A DNA stretch of 64,000 nt. Source: Candidula unifasciata (Eukaryota > Mollusca > Gastropoda > Stylommatophora > Geomitridae). The notes below the pieces were generated by a model. That model made no database searches, was not told where the DNA came from, and saw only the letters and a list, made by a program, of their open reading frames with translations. The stretch is taken from positions 86,834 through 150,833 of the forward strand of contig CAJHNH020004535.1 in NCBI GenBank assembly GCA_905116865.2, written 5' to 3'. The translations under genes were made by a program, and so were the position numbers. This document shows, piece after piece, positions 1 through 11,442 of this stretch (positions are counted from its first letter, which is position 1; the number at the start of each line of letters is the position of its first letter).

Positions 1-1536
1 TTTACAGAACTGGCTTACTCGTATGCAGACTATTGGTTCCTTGCCTCTCGGGCAGATGCACTTTGACTTCGAAGAAGCCCACAGTGGACTTTTACGACAT
101 GCTTTTGTTTTATCATAGTCGACGTCATTGCACATAATACACTCCCATGTTGCCGCTGCCAACATCCAGCCCGCCAGTTTTACCACGTCAACATTCAGTC
201 CGCCAGTGTCAGCATTCATTTTGCCACTCACAACGCTGAGTTAGCCACTCACAGTATTCAGTTAGTCACTCCCAATGTTCATTTAGCTACTCACAGCGTT
301 TAACCATCCACTCCTAATATTCAGTCCGCCAGTGTCAGCATTCATTTTGCCACTCACAACGCTGAGTTAGCCACTCACAGTATTCAGTTAGTCACTCCCA
401 ATATTCAGTTTGCCACTCCTAATATTCAGTAAGTCGCTAACAGTGTTCAGTTAGCCGCTCCCAACGTTCAGTTAGCCGCTCCCAATGTTCACTTAGCCAC
501 TCCCAATGTTCAGTAAGCCACTCCCAACGTTCAGTTAGCCCCTTCCAGTTTTCAGTTAGGCACTCCCAATGTTCAGTTAGCCGCTCCCAATGTTCAGTTA
601 GCCGCTCCCAACATTCAGCCCGCCAGTGTCAACATTCAGTTAGCCACGCCCAGTATTCAGTTATTCACGCCCAATATCCAGTTTTGCCACTCCCGGCATT
701 CAGTCACCGTGTGTCAACATCCAGTTAATCTGTTCCAGTACTCACCTAATCTGTCCTACTATTGATTGAGCCGGTCCCAGTATTCAAGAGCCAGTAGTAA
801 CAGAATTCACTGGGTAATATTGTTAACATTCTACCCCACCGCAAACTTTATAGCATTGCAACAAGTATGAAGGAATCCACGCCCAGAATTTATTCCCTTC
901 ACTTATTTATGTTAACAATTTTCGGAACATTTGTTTGGTTGGCTATCGTTGCCGGTTTTTCCCATCCGGGATGCCTGCCGAAAATGTGATAACCTCTGAA
1001 AGTGTGATAACCCCTGAGAAATTGATAATCCCTGAGAAATTTAGCTTCTCTTCATGGGTGACAAAACAACGTGACAAAGCTCCAGTAAAGGTTAATATAA
1101 CCTTTTCATGCGCACGCGCTTTGTAATGCCGGGTTGCTGGGTTTGATCCCAGCTGCGGACAATTTGTTTTGCGTTGGTTTCGACAATGGTACCGAGAGCT
1201 GACTGTTCAAAAGCAATGACAAACTATTGAACGTAAAATTTGCCTAGAAAAACCACAACAGTCAAAAAATGTTGGTTCTGCAACGTTCTGTAAAGGATAC
1301 GGAAATAACATATTATGCAAGACATATTTTTTACTGACTAATCGGAATTAGATGGTCGTTATGGATAACCACCACCTGCTGCCTTTACTTTCCAGGACTT
1401 TACCTCGATACCAATTTTAGACCGTTTCTTCTTCTTAGTGTTTACCGTCTGGATTCTCCGGCGGAAACTTCAAGTTGTTCGTCCACCTTTAGACTTTAGT
1501 CTTGTTCCAGAACCTGAATGCCGCTTCCGCATCCTT
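1..1536. repeat. Macro-tandem unit 1 (partial at window edge)
   Basis: First of three head-to-tail copies of a long unit. The sequence at 1 recurs at about 1537 and 3176. Each unit holds, in order, a GAA-tailed retroposon on the minus strand, a 21-bp minisatellite, a stretch around 860-1130 with a short open frame, a tRNA-B-box-like GGGTTTGATCCC, and a conserved block (about 1200-1310). Copies 1 and 2 are almost identical outside the minisatellite, which points to recent duplication or homogenisation. Short ORFs here are not believable genes. Confidence 0.9.
191..745. repeat. 21-bp minisatellite, array 1
   Basis: Imperfect tandem copies of a 21-bp unit of the form CAGTTAGCCGCTCCCAATGTT. The period is a multiple of three, so it gives spurious heptapeptide-repeat ORFs. 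Confidence 0.9.
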
Positions 1537-1650
1537 TTTACAGAACTGGCTCACTCGTATGCAGACTATTGGTTCCTTGCCTCTCGGGCAGATGCACTCT
1601 GACTTTGAAGAAGCCCACAGTTAGTGGACTCTTACGACATGCTTGTGTGT
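1432..1650 (-). mobile_element. GAA-tailed retroposon copy in macro unit
   Basis: Reverse-strand copy of the dispersed GAA-tailed family described at 24539-24820. The CTT-rich tail is at 1432-1437, followed by the conserved blocks CTGGATTC, GTTCGTCCACC and GGTTCCTTGCCTCTCGGGCA. It is carried along in each macro unit, with a truncated copy at 1-115. Confidence 0.75.
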
Positions 1651-3175
1651 TATCATAGTCGACGTCATTGCACATAATACACTCCCATGTTGCCGCTGCC
1701 AACATCCAGCCCGCCAGTTTTACCACGTCAACATTCAGTCCGCCAGTGTCAGCATTCATTTTGCCACTCACAACGCTGAGTTAGCCACTCACAGTATTCA
1801 GTTAGTCACTCCCAATATTCAGTTTGCTACTCCTAACATTCAGTCAGCCAGTGTCAGCATTCAGTTAACAACGCCTAGTATTCAGTTAATCACTCCCAAT
1901 ATTCAGTTTGCCACTCCTAACATTCAGTAAGTCGCTCCCAGTGTTCAGTTAGCCGCTCCCAACGTTCAGTTAGCCGCTCCCAATGTTCACTTAGCCACTC
2001 CCAATGTTCAGTTTGCCACTCCTAACGTTTAGTTAGCCGCTTCCAGTTTTCAGTTAGGCACTCCCAGTGTTCAGTTAGCCGCTCCCAACGTTCAGTTAGC
2101 CGCTCCCAATGTTCACTTAGCCACTCCCAATGTTCAGTTAGCCACTCCCAACGTTCAGTTAGCCCCTTCCAGTTTTCAGTTATCACTCCCAAAGTGCAGT
2201 TAGCCGCTCCCAATGTTCAGTTAGCCGCTCCTAGTGTTCAGTTAGCCGCTCCCAACATTCAGCCCGCCAGTGTCAACATTCAGTTAGCCACGCCCAGTAT
2301 TCAGTTATTCACGCCCAATATCCAGTTTTGCCACTCCCGGCATTCAGTCACCGTGTGTCAACATCCAGTTAATCTGTTCCAGTACTCATCTAATCTGTCC
2401 TACTATTGATTGAGCCGGTCCCAGTATTCAAGAGCCAGTAGTAACATAATTCACTGGGTAATATTGTTAACATTCTACCCCACCGCAAACTTTATAACAT
2501 TGCAACAAGTATGAAGGAATCCACGCCCAGAATTTATTCCCTTATTTATGTTAACAATTTTCGGAACATTTGTTTTGTTGGCTATCGTTGCCGGTTTTTC
2601 CCGTCCGGGATGCCTGCCGAAAATGTGATAACCTCTGAAAGTGTGATAATCCCTGAGAAATTGATAATCCCTGAGAAATTTAGCTTTTCTTCATGGGTGA
2701 CAAAACAACGTGACAAAGCTCCAGTAAAGGTTAATATAACCTTTTCATGCGAGCGCGCTTTGTAATGCCGGGGTGCTGGGTTTGATCCCAGCTGCGGATA
2801 ATTTGTTTTGCGTTGGTTTCGACAATGGTACCGAGAGCTGACAGTTCAAAAGCAATGACAAACTATTGAACGTAAAATTTGCCTAGAAAAACCACAACAG
2901 TCAAAAAATGTTGGTTCTGCAACGTTCTGTAAAGGATACGGAAATAACATATTATGCAAGACATATTTTTTACTGACTAATCGGAATTAGATGGTCGTTA
3001 TGGATAACCACCACCTGCTGCCTTTACTTTCCAGGACTTTACCTCGATACCAATTTTAGACCGTTTCTTCTTCTTAGTGTTTACCGTCTGGATTCTCCGG
3101 CGGAAACTTCAAGTTGTTCGTCCACCTTTAGACTTTAGTCTTGTTCCAGAACCTGAATGCCGCTTGCGCATCCTT
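1537..3175. repeat. Macro-tandem unit 2 (about 1.64 kb)
   Basis: Second complete unit, near-identical to unit 1 in its non-satellite part (for example 2390-3175 against 750-1536). The internal 21-bp array is longer than in unit 1, which accounts for most of the length difference. Confidence 0.9.
1727..2390. repeat. 21-bp minisatellite, array 2
   Basis: Same 21-bp unit as at 191-745, with more copies. Variant units (GCCGCTCCC, GCCACTCCC, CTTCCAGTTTTC) recur in the same order as in array 1, a sign of block duplication. Confidence 0.9.
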
Positions 3176-3287
3176 TTTACAGAACTGTCTTACCCGTATG
3201 CAGACTATTGGTTCCTTGCCTCGCAGGCAGACACACTCTCACTTTGAAGAAGCCCACAGTTAGTGGACTCTTACGACATGCTTGTGT
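3068..3287 (-). mobile_element. GAA-tailed retroposon copy in macro unit
   Basis: Second macro-unit copy of the GAA-tailed family, minus strand, near-identical to 1432-1650. Confidence 0.75.
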
Positions 3288-4679
3288 GTTATCATAGTCG
3301 ACGTCATTGGACATAATACACTCCCATGTTGCCGCTGTCAACATCCAGTCCGCCAGTTTGAACACGTCAACATTCAGTCAGCCACCCTTAACATTCAGTC
3401 CGCCAGTGTCAGCATTCATTTTGCCACTCCCAACGCTGAGTTAGCACTCACAGTATTTAGTTAGTCACTCCCAATGTTCAGTTAGCCGCTCCCAATGTTT
3501 AGTCAGCCGCACCCAACACTGAGTCTGCCAGGGTCAGCATTTAGTTAACAACGCCCAGTATTCAATTAGTCACGCCCAATATTTAGTTTGCCACTCCCAA
3601 CATTCAGTAAGTCGCTTCAAATGTTCAGTTAGCCACTCCCAACGTTCAGTTAGCCACACCCAACGTTCAGTTAGCCGCTCCCAATGTTCAGTTAGCCGTT
3701 CCCAATGTTCACTTAGCCGCTCCCAATGTTCACTTAACCGCTCCCAATGTTGGTTTAGCCACTCCCAACGTTCAGTTAGCCGCTCCCAATGTTCAGTTAG
3801 CCGCTCCCAATGTTCAGTTAGCCGCTCCCAATGTTCAGTTAGCCACGCCCTGTATTCAGTTAGTCCCGCCCAATATTCAGTTTGCCACTCCCAGCATTCA
3901 GTTTGCCACTTCCGGCACTCAATTACCGAGTTTCAACATCCAGTTAACCTGTTCCAATCCTCATCTAGTCTGTCCTACTATTGATTGAGCCGGTCCCAGT
4001 ATTCACTAGCCAGTAGTAACAGAATTCACTGGGCGATATTGTTAACATTCTACCCCACCGCAAACTTTATAACATTGCAACAAGTATGAAGAAATCCTCG
4101 CCCAGAATTTATTCCCTTGACTTATTCATGTTAAAAGTTTTCAGAAAATTTGCTGGGTTGGCTATCGTTGCTGGTTTTTCCCACATAGGATGCCAGCCGA
4201 AAATTTGATAACCCCTGAGAATTTGATAATCCCTGAGAAATTTAGCTTCTCTTCATGGGTGACAAAACAACGTGACAAAGCTCAGACATTCCGTTCAACA
4301 TGTAAGGAGATTAGAACTGGAGCACCCGTAACGATCATGCTAGCCTGTGTGGGTACAGTTGGTAAACTGAGCTCTCTGAACATAGTTTTAATTTGTTAAC
4401 TCATTTATCTTAATCTTCTTCTTTCCGTTCCCCCTGCCAGTTGTTTTTGGATAAGAAGACCACATACATCTATGAAGTTTGTGGTGCGACACATCTCTTT
4501 CACCATTCCACGTAATTGGTTTATATTGGAATGCCAACCGGGCAAACCTGAGATCGCTCTATTGCATGTAGAGAGCATATATGTAACACACAGGTTCCAC
4601 AGTTGTAAAGATTAATGAACCCTTTTCACGCGAACGAGCTTCGTAATGCCGGGTTTGATCCCAACTGCGGACAATGTGT
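3176..4679. repeat. Macro-tandem unit 3 (diverged, broken)
   Basis: Third unit, more diverged than the first two. About 310 bp at roughly 4284-4596 has no counterpart in units 1 and 2, so it is either an insertion here or a deletion in the others. The unit then resumes with the GGGTTTGATCCC block and is cut at about 4679 by a palindromic MITE. Confidence 0.8.
3350..3990. repeat. 21-bp minisatellite, array 3
   Basis: Third array of the same 21-bp family, within the diverged third macro unit. Confidence 0.88.
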
Positions 4680-5012
4680 CCACGACCGGCTCCAGCTGAC
4701 GAACCGTGCTGCTGACGTCACCGGGTCGGGCTAACGATGCGTTAACGCAGCATTTCTCAAACTGGGTGCTGAAGCAGCCTGGGGTGTCCTGAACGTATGC
4801 CAGGGCTGCCGCGTAATAAAGAAAAGTCGGCTAAAAATGGGAAATAATAAAGAAGGCATGTAGATACTTAAAGATACAATTTAAGTTGTCTTTCCTTGCC
4901 ACTGTCGAAAATAGTTTATATCTTGTTTGAGAACCGCTGCGTTACCGCATCGTTAGCCTGACACGGTGACGTCAGCAGCACGGCCCGTCAGCTGGAGCCG
5001 GTCATGTCTAGG
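4680..5012. mobile_element. Palindromic MITE, copy 1
   Basis: Long terminal inverted repeats. The left arm (CGACCGGCTCCAGCTGACG, then GCTGCTGACGTCA) is mirrored at the right end (TGACGTCAGCAGC, then CGTCAGCTGGAGCCGGTC). Inside are TTTCTCAAACTGGGTGC and GTTTGAGAACCGCTGCG, which resemble hAT-type MITE ends. No coding capacity. A second copy lies at 40437-40732. Confidence 0.85.
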
Positions 5013-5287
5013 GCAACCAAGGGTCCGCTAGAAAAACAACAGCCGACAGTCCCTAACTGACAGAAGACTGGAATGGAACAAAGCCAGAAAAAAAACTGCT
5101 AACTGCAGTCTGACGATCTCTCTGGCAAACCTCTACACCTCTAAGTGTGAGTAAAACCAAGAAACCCAGACGGCAACTAAAAAAACCCAGATCTTGGGGA
5201 AAATATAGCATTGGCAGCCCTGAGCTACAAGTCCCGCAGAAATTGGAGCTCCCACATAAAAGATTCTACATTAATAACTTTCAAAAC

Positions 5288-6275
5288 CATGGCTCTCCTT
5301 TGAATCAACCCCCAAAATGGCAGCTTTAATATGATGGCGTTCGAAAGAGAGCTAAATTGGCCAATTTCTTGTCATAAAAAAATCCAAAAATATCCGAAAC
5401 GGGTCAGTTTTATTAAAAATATATGTGCCGGCTCCCGATAATGAAACAAATGCTCTGACAGGGTCTCGGCGATACGTTGCTTGCCGACCTGCTTCTGGGT
5501 ATCCCACGGGACTAAACTAGATGGCTGGGACTCACGAGCGGCAGCTACCGCATCTCCTGCAACTTCCTCCAATTACTGGGTTCTTAATTTATAACGTACC
5601 CCAAACACGAAATCCCCGTGGGAAATCCACAGCTGACCCGACAGTCCATTATATCAAGGGGTGGAAGTGTGCTGTTGTGTGGTTTTTTTTTTTTTTTTGT
5701 TGAGTGTATATCTAGTGTCTTCTAATGCTAACCCTAACCCTGAACTTGGCTGTAGATAAATCGCGAGAAACTACAATCTGAACACCCTAGAATTTATTGG
5801 GAATGTCTCCCGTGACGTCAGGGGTAAGTTATAAATTAAGTACCAATTACTGTACTCTTGAGTCCCAGGCACCTAGTTTAGTCCCTATCCGCGCTGCGCG
5901 TAGCGGCGCGTATGATACTCTCGGCGGTGAGGCACATTCGCAGAAGCAGATCGGCAAGTAACGTATCGTCGAGACCCTGTCAGTGCATTTGTATCGTCTG
6001 CTAGTATCGTCTGCAGAAACGCTCAAAATTATCGTCTGCTCCTATCGTCTGCTGCTAATATCGTCTGCAGAAACTGTCGGTATTTATCGTCTGCTACTAC
6101 CGTGTGCAATGTTTATATTGTCAAGTAATTCTAGTTTTGCCGCGATTTGTTCCTTGGCAGAAAGTCCGTATTTTATATATACGCTAACACAGTCGTTCGG
6201 ATTTTTTTTGGATATTTTTTGGCCAGAATGTGGCATGCCGCCATTTTGGGGGTGGATTCAAAGGAGCAAACCTTT
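5288..6275. mobile_element. Foldback element, copy 1
   Basis: About 1 kb non-coding element with long, diverged inverted arms. The left arm (5288-5530) reads TTTGAATCAACCCCCAAAATGG, and the right arm (about 5860-6275) ends with its mirror. Inner blocks such as GGGACTCACGAG and CGATACGTTGCTTGCCGACC recur inverted around 5860-5960. Short repeats of ATCGTCTGCT lie at 5990-6095. A related element sits in PFDN5 intron 1. Confidence 0.75.
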
Positions 6276-6312
6276 AAACAAGCAATATTATGACATTTCA
6301 ATACAGTATTAG

Positions 6313-6950
6313 CAATTTATATTTTATATTAAATTGATCCTTCCTAGGTATTCAAGAATTGAAGACCACGGGCAAATGAATTTGTCAGCTCAAAACTATA
6401 CTACCGACACTTCAATTTTGCTTTTCTTTTGAGGGGGATGAATCAATACTGACCGAACTGTATTATCAGTCAATCAATCAGGTGCGTTCTCCAGAATGAT
6501 GGTTAGCTGCAATGGAAGCCCGACACTCTCGGTCTCTTGTCAGTACACACTCTCAAAAAGCTGTTTATCTATCTCTTAATGTTGTCCTCCAACTTGTGTC
6601 GTTGTTTACCTCTTGCTCTTTTGCCTTCGACGTTTCACTTCTGTATAGTTTTTTTAAAAAGAAACAATTGATAAATGTCAGTCACCTGAACCTTAGGAGA
6701 CTGAGCATTTAGAAAACTGTAGTAAAATCTTTTCTTTCTTAAAAATGCCAAAAAGCCGTGTCTACAAGTGTGAATAAGTTGACAAAATGTAACTGTCACA
6801 AAGCAGAGTGCTGAGAACACACATCGGATAGACAAGAGTTTTTGTTTCAATCGAGAGATTTCTGTTCTCCTAAACTCTGCTCGTTGTTGTTGCTGCCTTA
6901 CCTATCCTGATGTTGATTTCTTGGTCCACCGATAGCTTGCTATTCACTGT
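6313..6950. other. Unassigned intergenic DNA
   Basis: AT-rich single-copy-looking sequence. I see no exon, RNA gene or repeat family member here. Confidence 0.5.
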
Positions 6951-6954
6951 GGAT

Positions 6955-7190
6955 CCCTCTTAAGTAAAATGGTCAGTTGTCACTAGCTCTTCGTCGTTTG
7001 CAGCTCTAAAATTAACACATCGAACAATAACTGTTGTCTTCTTTTTGCTGATTGTTAGTCCAAATTCACAGCATGCACCAGCAATTGCAGACAGTAAACA
7101 TTGCAGCTCCTTTTTTAAGTGAGTGGTAATTGCTGTCTCATCTGCATACAGCACATCTCTGATAAGTACCTTCCTGGTCATGGTTTTGGC
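6955..7190 (-). pseudogene. LINE reverse-transcriptase fragment (YADD region)
   Basis: About 70 codons on the minus strand. They contain the RT palm motif as VLYADETAITTH, followed by FGLTISKKKT, the usual context downstream of the catalytic loop in RTE/Jockey-like non-LTR retrotransposons. The second catalytic Asp of YADD is Glu here. Both ends are truncated, and flanking sequence has no recognisable RT. It is a dead retrotransposon scrap. Confidence 0.7.
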
Positions 7191-7362
7191 TTTCAGCCCA
7201 CAGAAGCTACCGCTTGATTGAGAATGGGGGAGTGTTCATCCTACTGATCTCGAAAGGCATATTTCAGAAGAAGTAAGAAGTCTATTCCCTAGAGGGTAGG
7301 AGCACGTACATACCACTGCTTCACTCTATTGTTGATTACAAACTTCTCCGATGTCATACGGT

Positions 7363-8622
7363 CTTCTTCTTCTTCTTCTTCTTCTTCTTCTTCTTCTTCT
7401 TCTTCTTCTTCTTCTTCTTCTTCTTCTTCGTCTTCTTCTTCTTCTTCTTCTTCTTCTTCTTCTTCTTCTTCTTCTTCTTCTTCTTCTTCTTCTTCTTCTT
7501 CTTCTTCTTCTTCTTCTTCTTCTTCTTCTTCTTCTTCTTCTTCTTCTTCTTCTTCTTCTTCTTCTTCTTTTTCTTCTTCTTTTCTTCTTCTTCTTCTTCA
7601 TCTTCATCATCATCATCTTCTTCTTCTTTTTTTTCTTCTTCTTCTTCTTCTTCTTCTTCTTCTTCTTCTTCTTCTTCTTCTTCTTCTTCTTCTTCTTCTT
7701 CTTCTTCTTCTTCTTCTTCTTCTTCTTCTTCTTCTTCTTCTTCTTCTTCTTCTTCTTCTTCTTCTTCTTCTTCTTTTCTTCTTCTTCTTCTTCTTCTTCT
7801 TCATCTTCATCATCATCATCTTCTTCTTCTTCTTCTTCTTCTTCTTCTTCTTCTTCTTCTTCTTCTTCTTCTTCTTCTTCTTCTTCTTCTTCTTCTTCTT
7901 CTTCTTCTTCTTCTTCTTCTTCGTCTTCTTCTTCTTCTTCTTCTTCTTCTTCTTCTTCTTCTTCTTCTTCTTCTTCTTCTTCTTCTTCTTCTTCTTCTTC
8001 TTCTTCTTCTTCTTCTTCTTCTTCTTCTTCTTCTTCTTCTTCTTCTTCTTCTTCTTCTTCTTCTTCTCTTCTTCTTCTTCTTCTTCTTCTTCTTCTTCTT
8101 CTTCTTCTTCTTCTTCTTCTTCTTCTTCTTCTTCTTCTTCTTCTTCTTCTTTCTTCTTCTTCTTCTTCTTCTTCTTCTTCTTCTTCTTCTTCTTCTTCTT
8201 CTTCTTCTTCTTCTTCTTCTTCTTCTTCTTCTTCTTTTTCTTCTTCTTTTTCTTCTTTTTCTTCTTCTTCTTCTTCATCTTCATCATCATCATCTTCTTC
8301 TTCTTTTTCTTCTTCTTCTTCTTCTTCTTCTTCTTCTTCTTCTTCTTTTTCTTCTTCTTTTCTTCTTCTTCTTCTTCTTCTTCTTCTTCATCTTCATCAT
8401 CATCATCTTCTTCTTCTTTTTCTTCTTCTTCTTCTTCTTCTTCTTCTTCTTCTTCTTCTTCTTCTTCTTCTTCTTCTTCTTCTTCTTCTTCTTCTTCTTC
8501 TTCTTCTTCTTCTTCTTTTCTTCTTCATCTTCTTCATCATCATCTTCTTCTTCTTCTTCTTCTTCTTCTTCTTCTTCTTCTTCTTCTTCTTCTTCTTCTT
8601 CTTCTTCTTCTTCTTCTTCTTC
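7363..8622. repeat. Giant interrupted CTT/GAA triplet array (about 1.26 kb)
   Basis: About 420 triplets of CTT (GAA on the other strand). CATCTTCATCATCATCATC-type interruptions recur at about 7599-7617, 7800-7820, 8276-8294, 8389-8407 and a variant at 8527-8544. The repeated block structure indicates internal duplication or unequal exchange. The right end runs straight into the tail of a reverse-strand GAA-tailed retroposon. Poly-Ser, Leu, Phe, Lys, Glu and Arg ORFs across the array are artefacts. Confidence 0.98.
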
Positions 8623-8885
8623 ACGTTCACAGGCTGTAATGTCAGGCGGAAAGTTCTGGTTGTTCGTCCACCTCTGGATTCAGTCTTATTACAATACCTG
8701 AACGTTGTTTGCTCATCCGTTTTGAAGATTTGGCTTATTTTTAAGCAGACGGCTATTTCCTCGCCTGTCAAGTAGATGCACTCCGACTTCAAAGAAGCTC
8801 CCAATCAGCCGACTCTTACGACATGTTTTTTTTCCCCAGACCTATTCTTGTTTTCCCTACAACGGGGCCCCGGAACTCACACGGG
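8623..8885 (-). mobile_element. GAA-tailed retroposon that abuts the giant GAA array
   Basis: Near full-length minus-strand copy. It holds CACAGGCTGTAATGTCAGGCGG, GGTTGTTCGTCCACCTCTGG, CTCGCCTGTCAAGTAGATGC and the CG-rich head ending in TCACACGGG. Its 3-prime tail is the adjoining 1.26 kb GAA array. Confidence 0.85.
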
Positions 8886-9384
8886 AAAATGTTTGCTTAA
8901 GAGCACACATACACACACAAAGTAAATAGTAAAAGGCAAACAATTAGTATAACATATTTGCATTAATATAACATGTATAAACTCATACTTTAAAGAGCCC
9001 TTAAGGGACCCGCGAAGAAACTGGGGCCTAGGTCCCCCCTTAGAGCACCCTCACCCCGCCTTTTCAAGGTTCCGGCGCCCTTACCTTCTACATTTATCCA
9101 CATATTTTAGCCTTTAGTAGCAAAGTGGCAACTAGTGTTGCCACTTTAAATGTTTTATATCCAGATCTAGACGTTGTTCCTTGCATCTAGATGGGGTTTT
9201 TGACGTCTAGATAGTAGATGTATTTCTAGATGGTTTTTCATTTAGAGTTAGATATTTTATAGATTTTTCTTCTTTCAGTGTCAGTTTAAAAAATTACTGT
9301 ATTAAATTTGTATCACACATTTTTTGTTTTGGTCTGGACATGTATATTAAAGTAACTGAGATTGCTTAAAATTTGTGTTCACAA

Positions 9385-9740
9385 GGGGACCCACGGGACA
9401 CAAAGGGACCCACGTGGACACAAGAGGACCCACGTGGACACAAGGGGAGCCACGTGTACCCAAGCAATACAATAACTACAGCAATACAATAACTTAATTA
9501 AAGCATTAAATGATGGTTTCGGACCACTGGAAATTCTGTCAAATTGCAAAACTAGATGGTTATCAATTCATACGTGAACACAACGGGACCTTCGTGGAAA
9601 CAAGGGGACCCAAGTGGACACAAGTAAGCCCACGTGGATACAAGTAAGCCCACATGGATCCACGTGGACACAAGGGATCCACGTGGACACAAGGGAACCC
9701 ACATGGACACAATGGGACCCACGTGGACCCAAGGGGACCT
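9385..9740. repeat. 20-bp minisatellite inside the hAT copy
   Basis: Units of the form GACACAAGGGGACCCACGTG flank a duplicated piece of transposase sequence (9470-9560 and 9738-9840). Confidence 0.85.
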
Positions 9741-9749
9741 ACAGCAATA

Positions 9750-10840
9750 CAAAAACTTATATAAAACATTAAATGATGGTTTTCGCACCACTGAAAATTC
9801 TGTCAAATTGCAGAACTAGGTGGTTATCAATTTAACCAGCTGTTGAAAGAATTGTGAACCAATGGTTGGAGTTAAATACACACTTCGAAATAACAAGACA
9901 AAGTAAAAAGTGCTACACGGTTGAAATTCTATATCTAATCTACAGTAATGAAAAAATAATTGAAGTGCAAAAGGTTAATAAACTGTTCGAATCTAAACAT
10001 GTTGTTAAAGTTAAATTACTTGACGATGTCACTTTACTATTTCACTAAGTTGGTAAAAGACTGGTGTTGCCAACATCTAAAGCTGATTTGCTCACTTGCA
10101 CTATAGGGAGTTATTTGGCTCATAAGCCATACATTGGATATCACATCGTAATACAAAATTGATGATTTAAAAACAAAAGAGCTGTTAACAGAAAATGAAA
10201 ATGAAGAGAACAACTTTAGAAAGCGCTGTCATGATTTCCTTATTTCATTATTCAAGCAACTGAAGCAGAGACTTTCTGAAAATTTAGATGTATTGAAAAA
10301 CATTTGACTCTTTTCTGTGAGCAACATAAGCCAGTAAAGGACATACCTAAATATTGTAAAGTTATGAAATTTGTAGGGTCTATTGATAATAGTGTAGCGG
10401 AAGCAGTATATCAATTAACCCCCCCCCCCCCCTCTCCCAAAATAAAACTTGGTTGACTGGACAAACAAAACAGAAAGTGAAGCATTTTGGAGTGAAGTTA
10501 AACAATTTAAAGATGCCACAGGAATCAGTCCATTCTGTAAGTTTGTTTTTTTAATGTGCCATGTCTGTCATGATACTATCCCATTCAAATGCTGACGTAG
10601 AAAGAGTTTTTCAGTGCTATGAATTATATCAAATCTAACCTGAGAAATAAGATGAAGCTTGACCTCTTAAATGCTATCTTGACAATACAATTTGGCCTGA
10701 TGAGAGTAGGAAAATGCTGTTCAACTTATCAGCTCCCTGATTGTGTATTAAAAGAAATTGGAACAGCTAAAGCTTACAAGAGTCATTTTGGATCTGAAAC
10801 TTTAACTTCATCATCCAAGGTAAGTTTATCCTGTGGATCT
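9750..10840 (+). pseudogene. hAT transposase pseudogene (C-terminal half)
   Basis: Broken reading frames match the transposase of the 38.1-40.0 kb element. Segments readable here are EVQKVNKLFESKHVVKVKLL at about 9960-10020 and, at 10590-10830, the hAT C-terminal dimerisation region (NADVERVF, then NYIKSNLRNKMKLDLLNAIL). Frameshifts, stops and a poly-C run at 10419-10432 show it is dead. About 45 codons near 9860-9950 are kept here but lost in the larger copy. Confidence 0.85.
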
Positions 10841-11442
10841 TGTGAGACAGACGGGGCACAAACAGGCCCGATTGTGTTTCACCTGGCCCCATGGATTTAT
10901 GGCATTTTAGACAGTAATTGTCCTGTGGGCGTACACACGGTGGCATACAACCGGACTGGTGAAGCGCTGCCACGCCAACACAGGATGCCGTTAAAAATTT
11001 AATTAGGTATTTTCCCCGGATAGGTGGGACTCGATAGCTGGGGACAGCGGCCCACCTATGAGAAGGATACTCTGAAACTAAACTACCACTGCCCGGTGGT
11101 CAGGCCTTGGTTGGTTACGGGCTAAGGAAGCACATCCTAAAAGAAAAGCACGTTGAAGACGGAGACGCCAGGTCGAAAGGCACAGATAGTGTGGGAGAAT
11201 ATTTTCCCACAAACATGACGTCACGCATACCTTCTTGAATGTCAGAAAGATGAGGACATGATTCTATAGGGTAAGTCACATCAATAGCTATGTAATTCGT
11301 GACTCTTTCCATTTGGATGTTTTTTCTACATGTTTTCCACGTAAATTTAGATGTTCTTAGATATTTTCTGACTCTGTTCTGGATTATTTTTGTTAAAGAA
11401 AAGTGGCAAAGTGGCAACACCGCCGGTCAGTTGCAATCCAAG

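Larger units (their letters stand above)
9133..11422 (+). mobile_element. hAT transposon, degenerate copy upstream of PFDN5
   Basis: The ends match the hAT element at 37645-40176: TAGTGTTGCCACTTT at 9133 and AAAGTGGCAACACCG at 11408-11422. Both ends have subterminal TTTAGAT-type repeats. The N-terminal BED-finger region is missing. A 20-bp minisatellite and a duplicated transposase segment occupy 9385-9800, and foreign DNA of about 390 bp interrupts it at roughly 10852-11245. The flanking 8 bp do not match, so the target duplication is lost or the ends are rearranged. The right end lies about 20 bp before the PFDN5 ATG. Confidence 0.88.

Noticed and set aside
7329..8804. Very long ORFs of poly-Ser, Leu, Phe, Lys, Glu and Arg on both strands
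   Set aside because: They are translations of the CTT/GAA array, open in every frame because the triplet has no stop codon.
11299..11442. N-terminal extension of PFDN5 from the hAT element as the annotated start
   Set aside because: The ATG at 11443 matches the family N-terminus. The extension is transposon sequence with no family support, so it is kept only as a finding.
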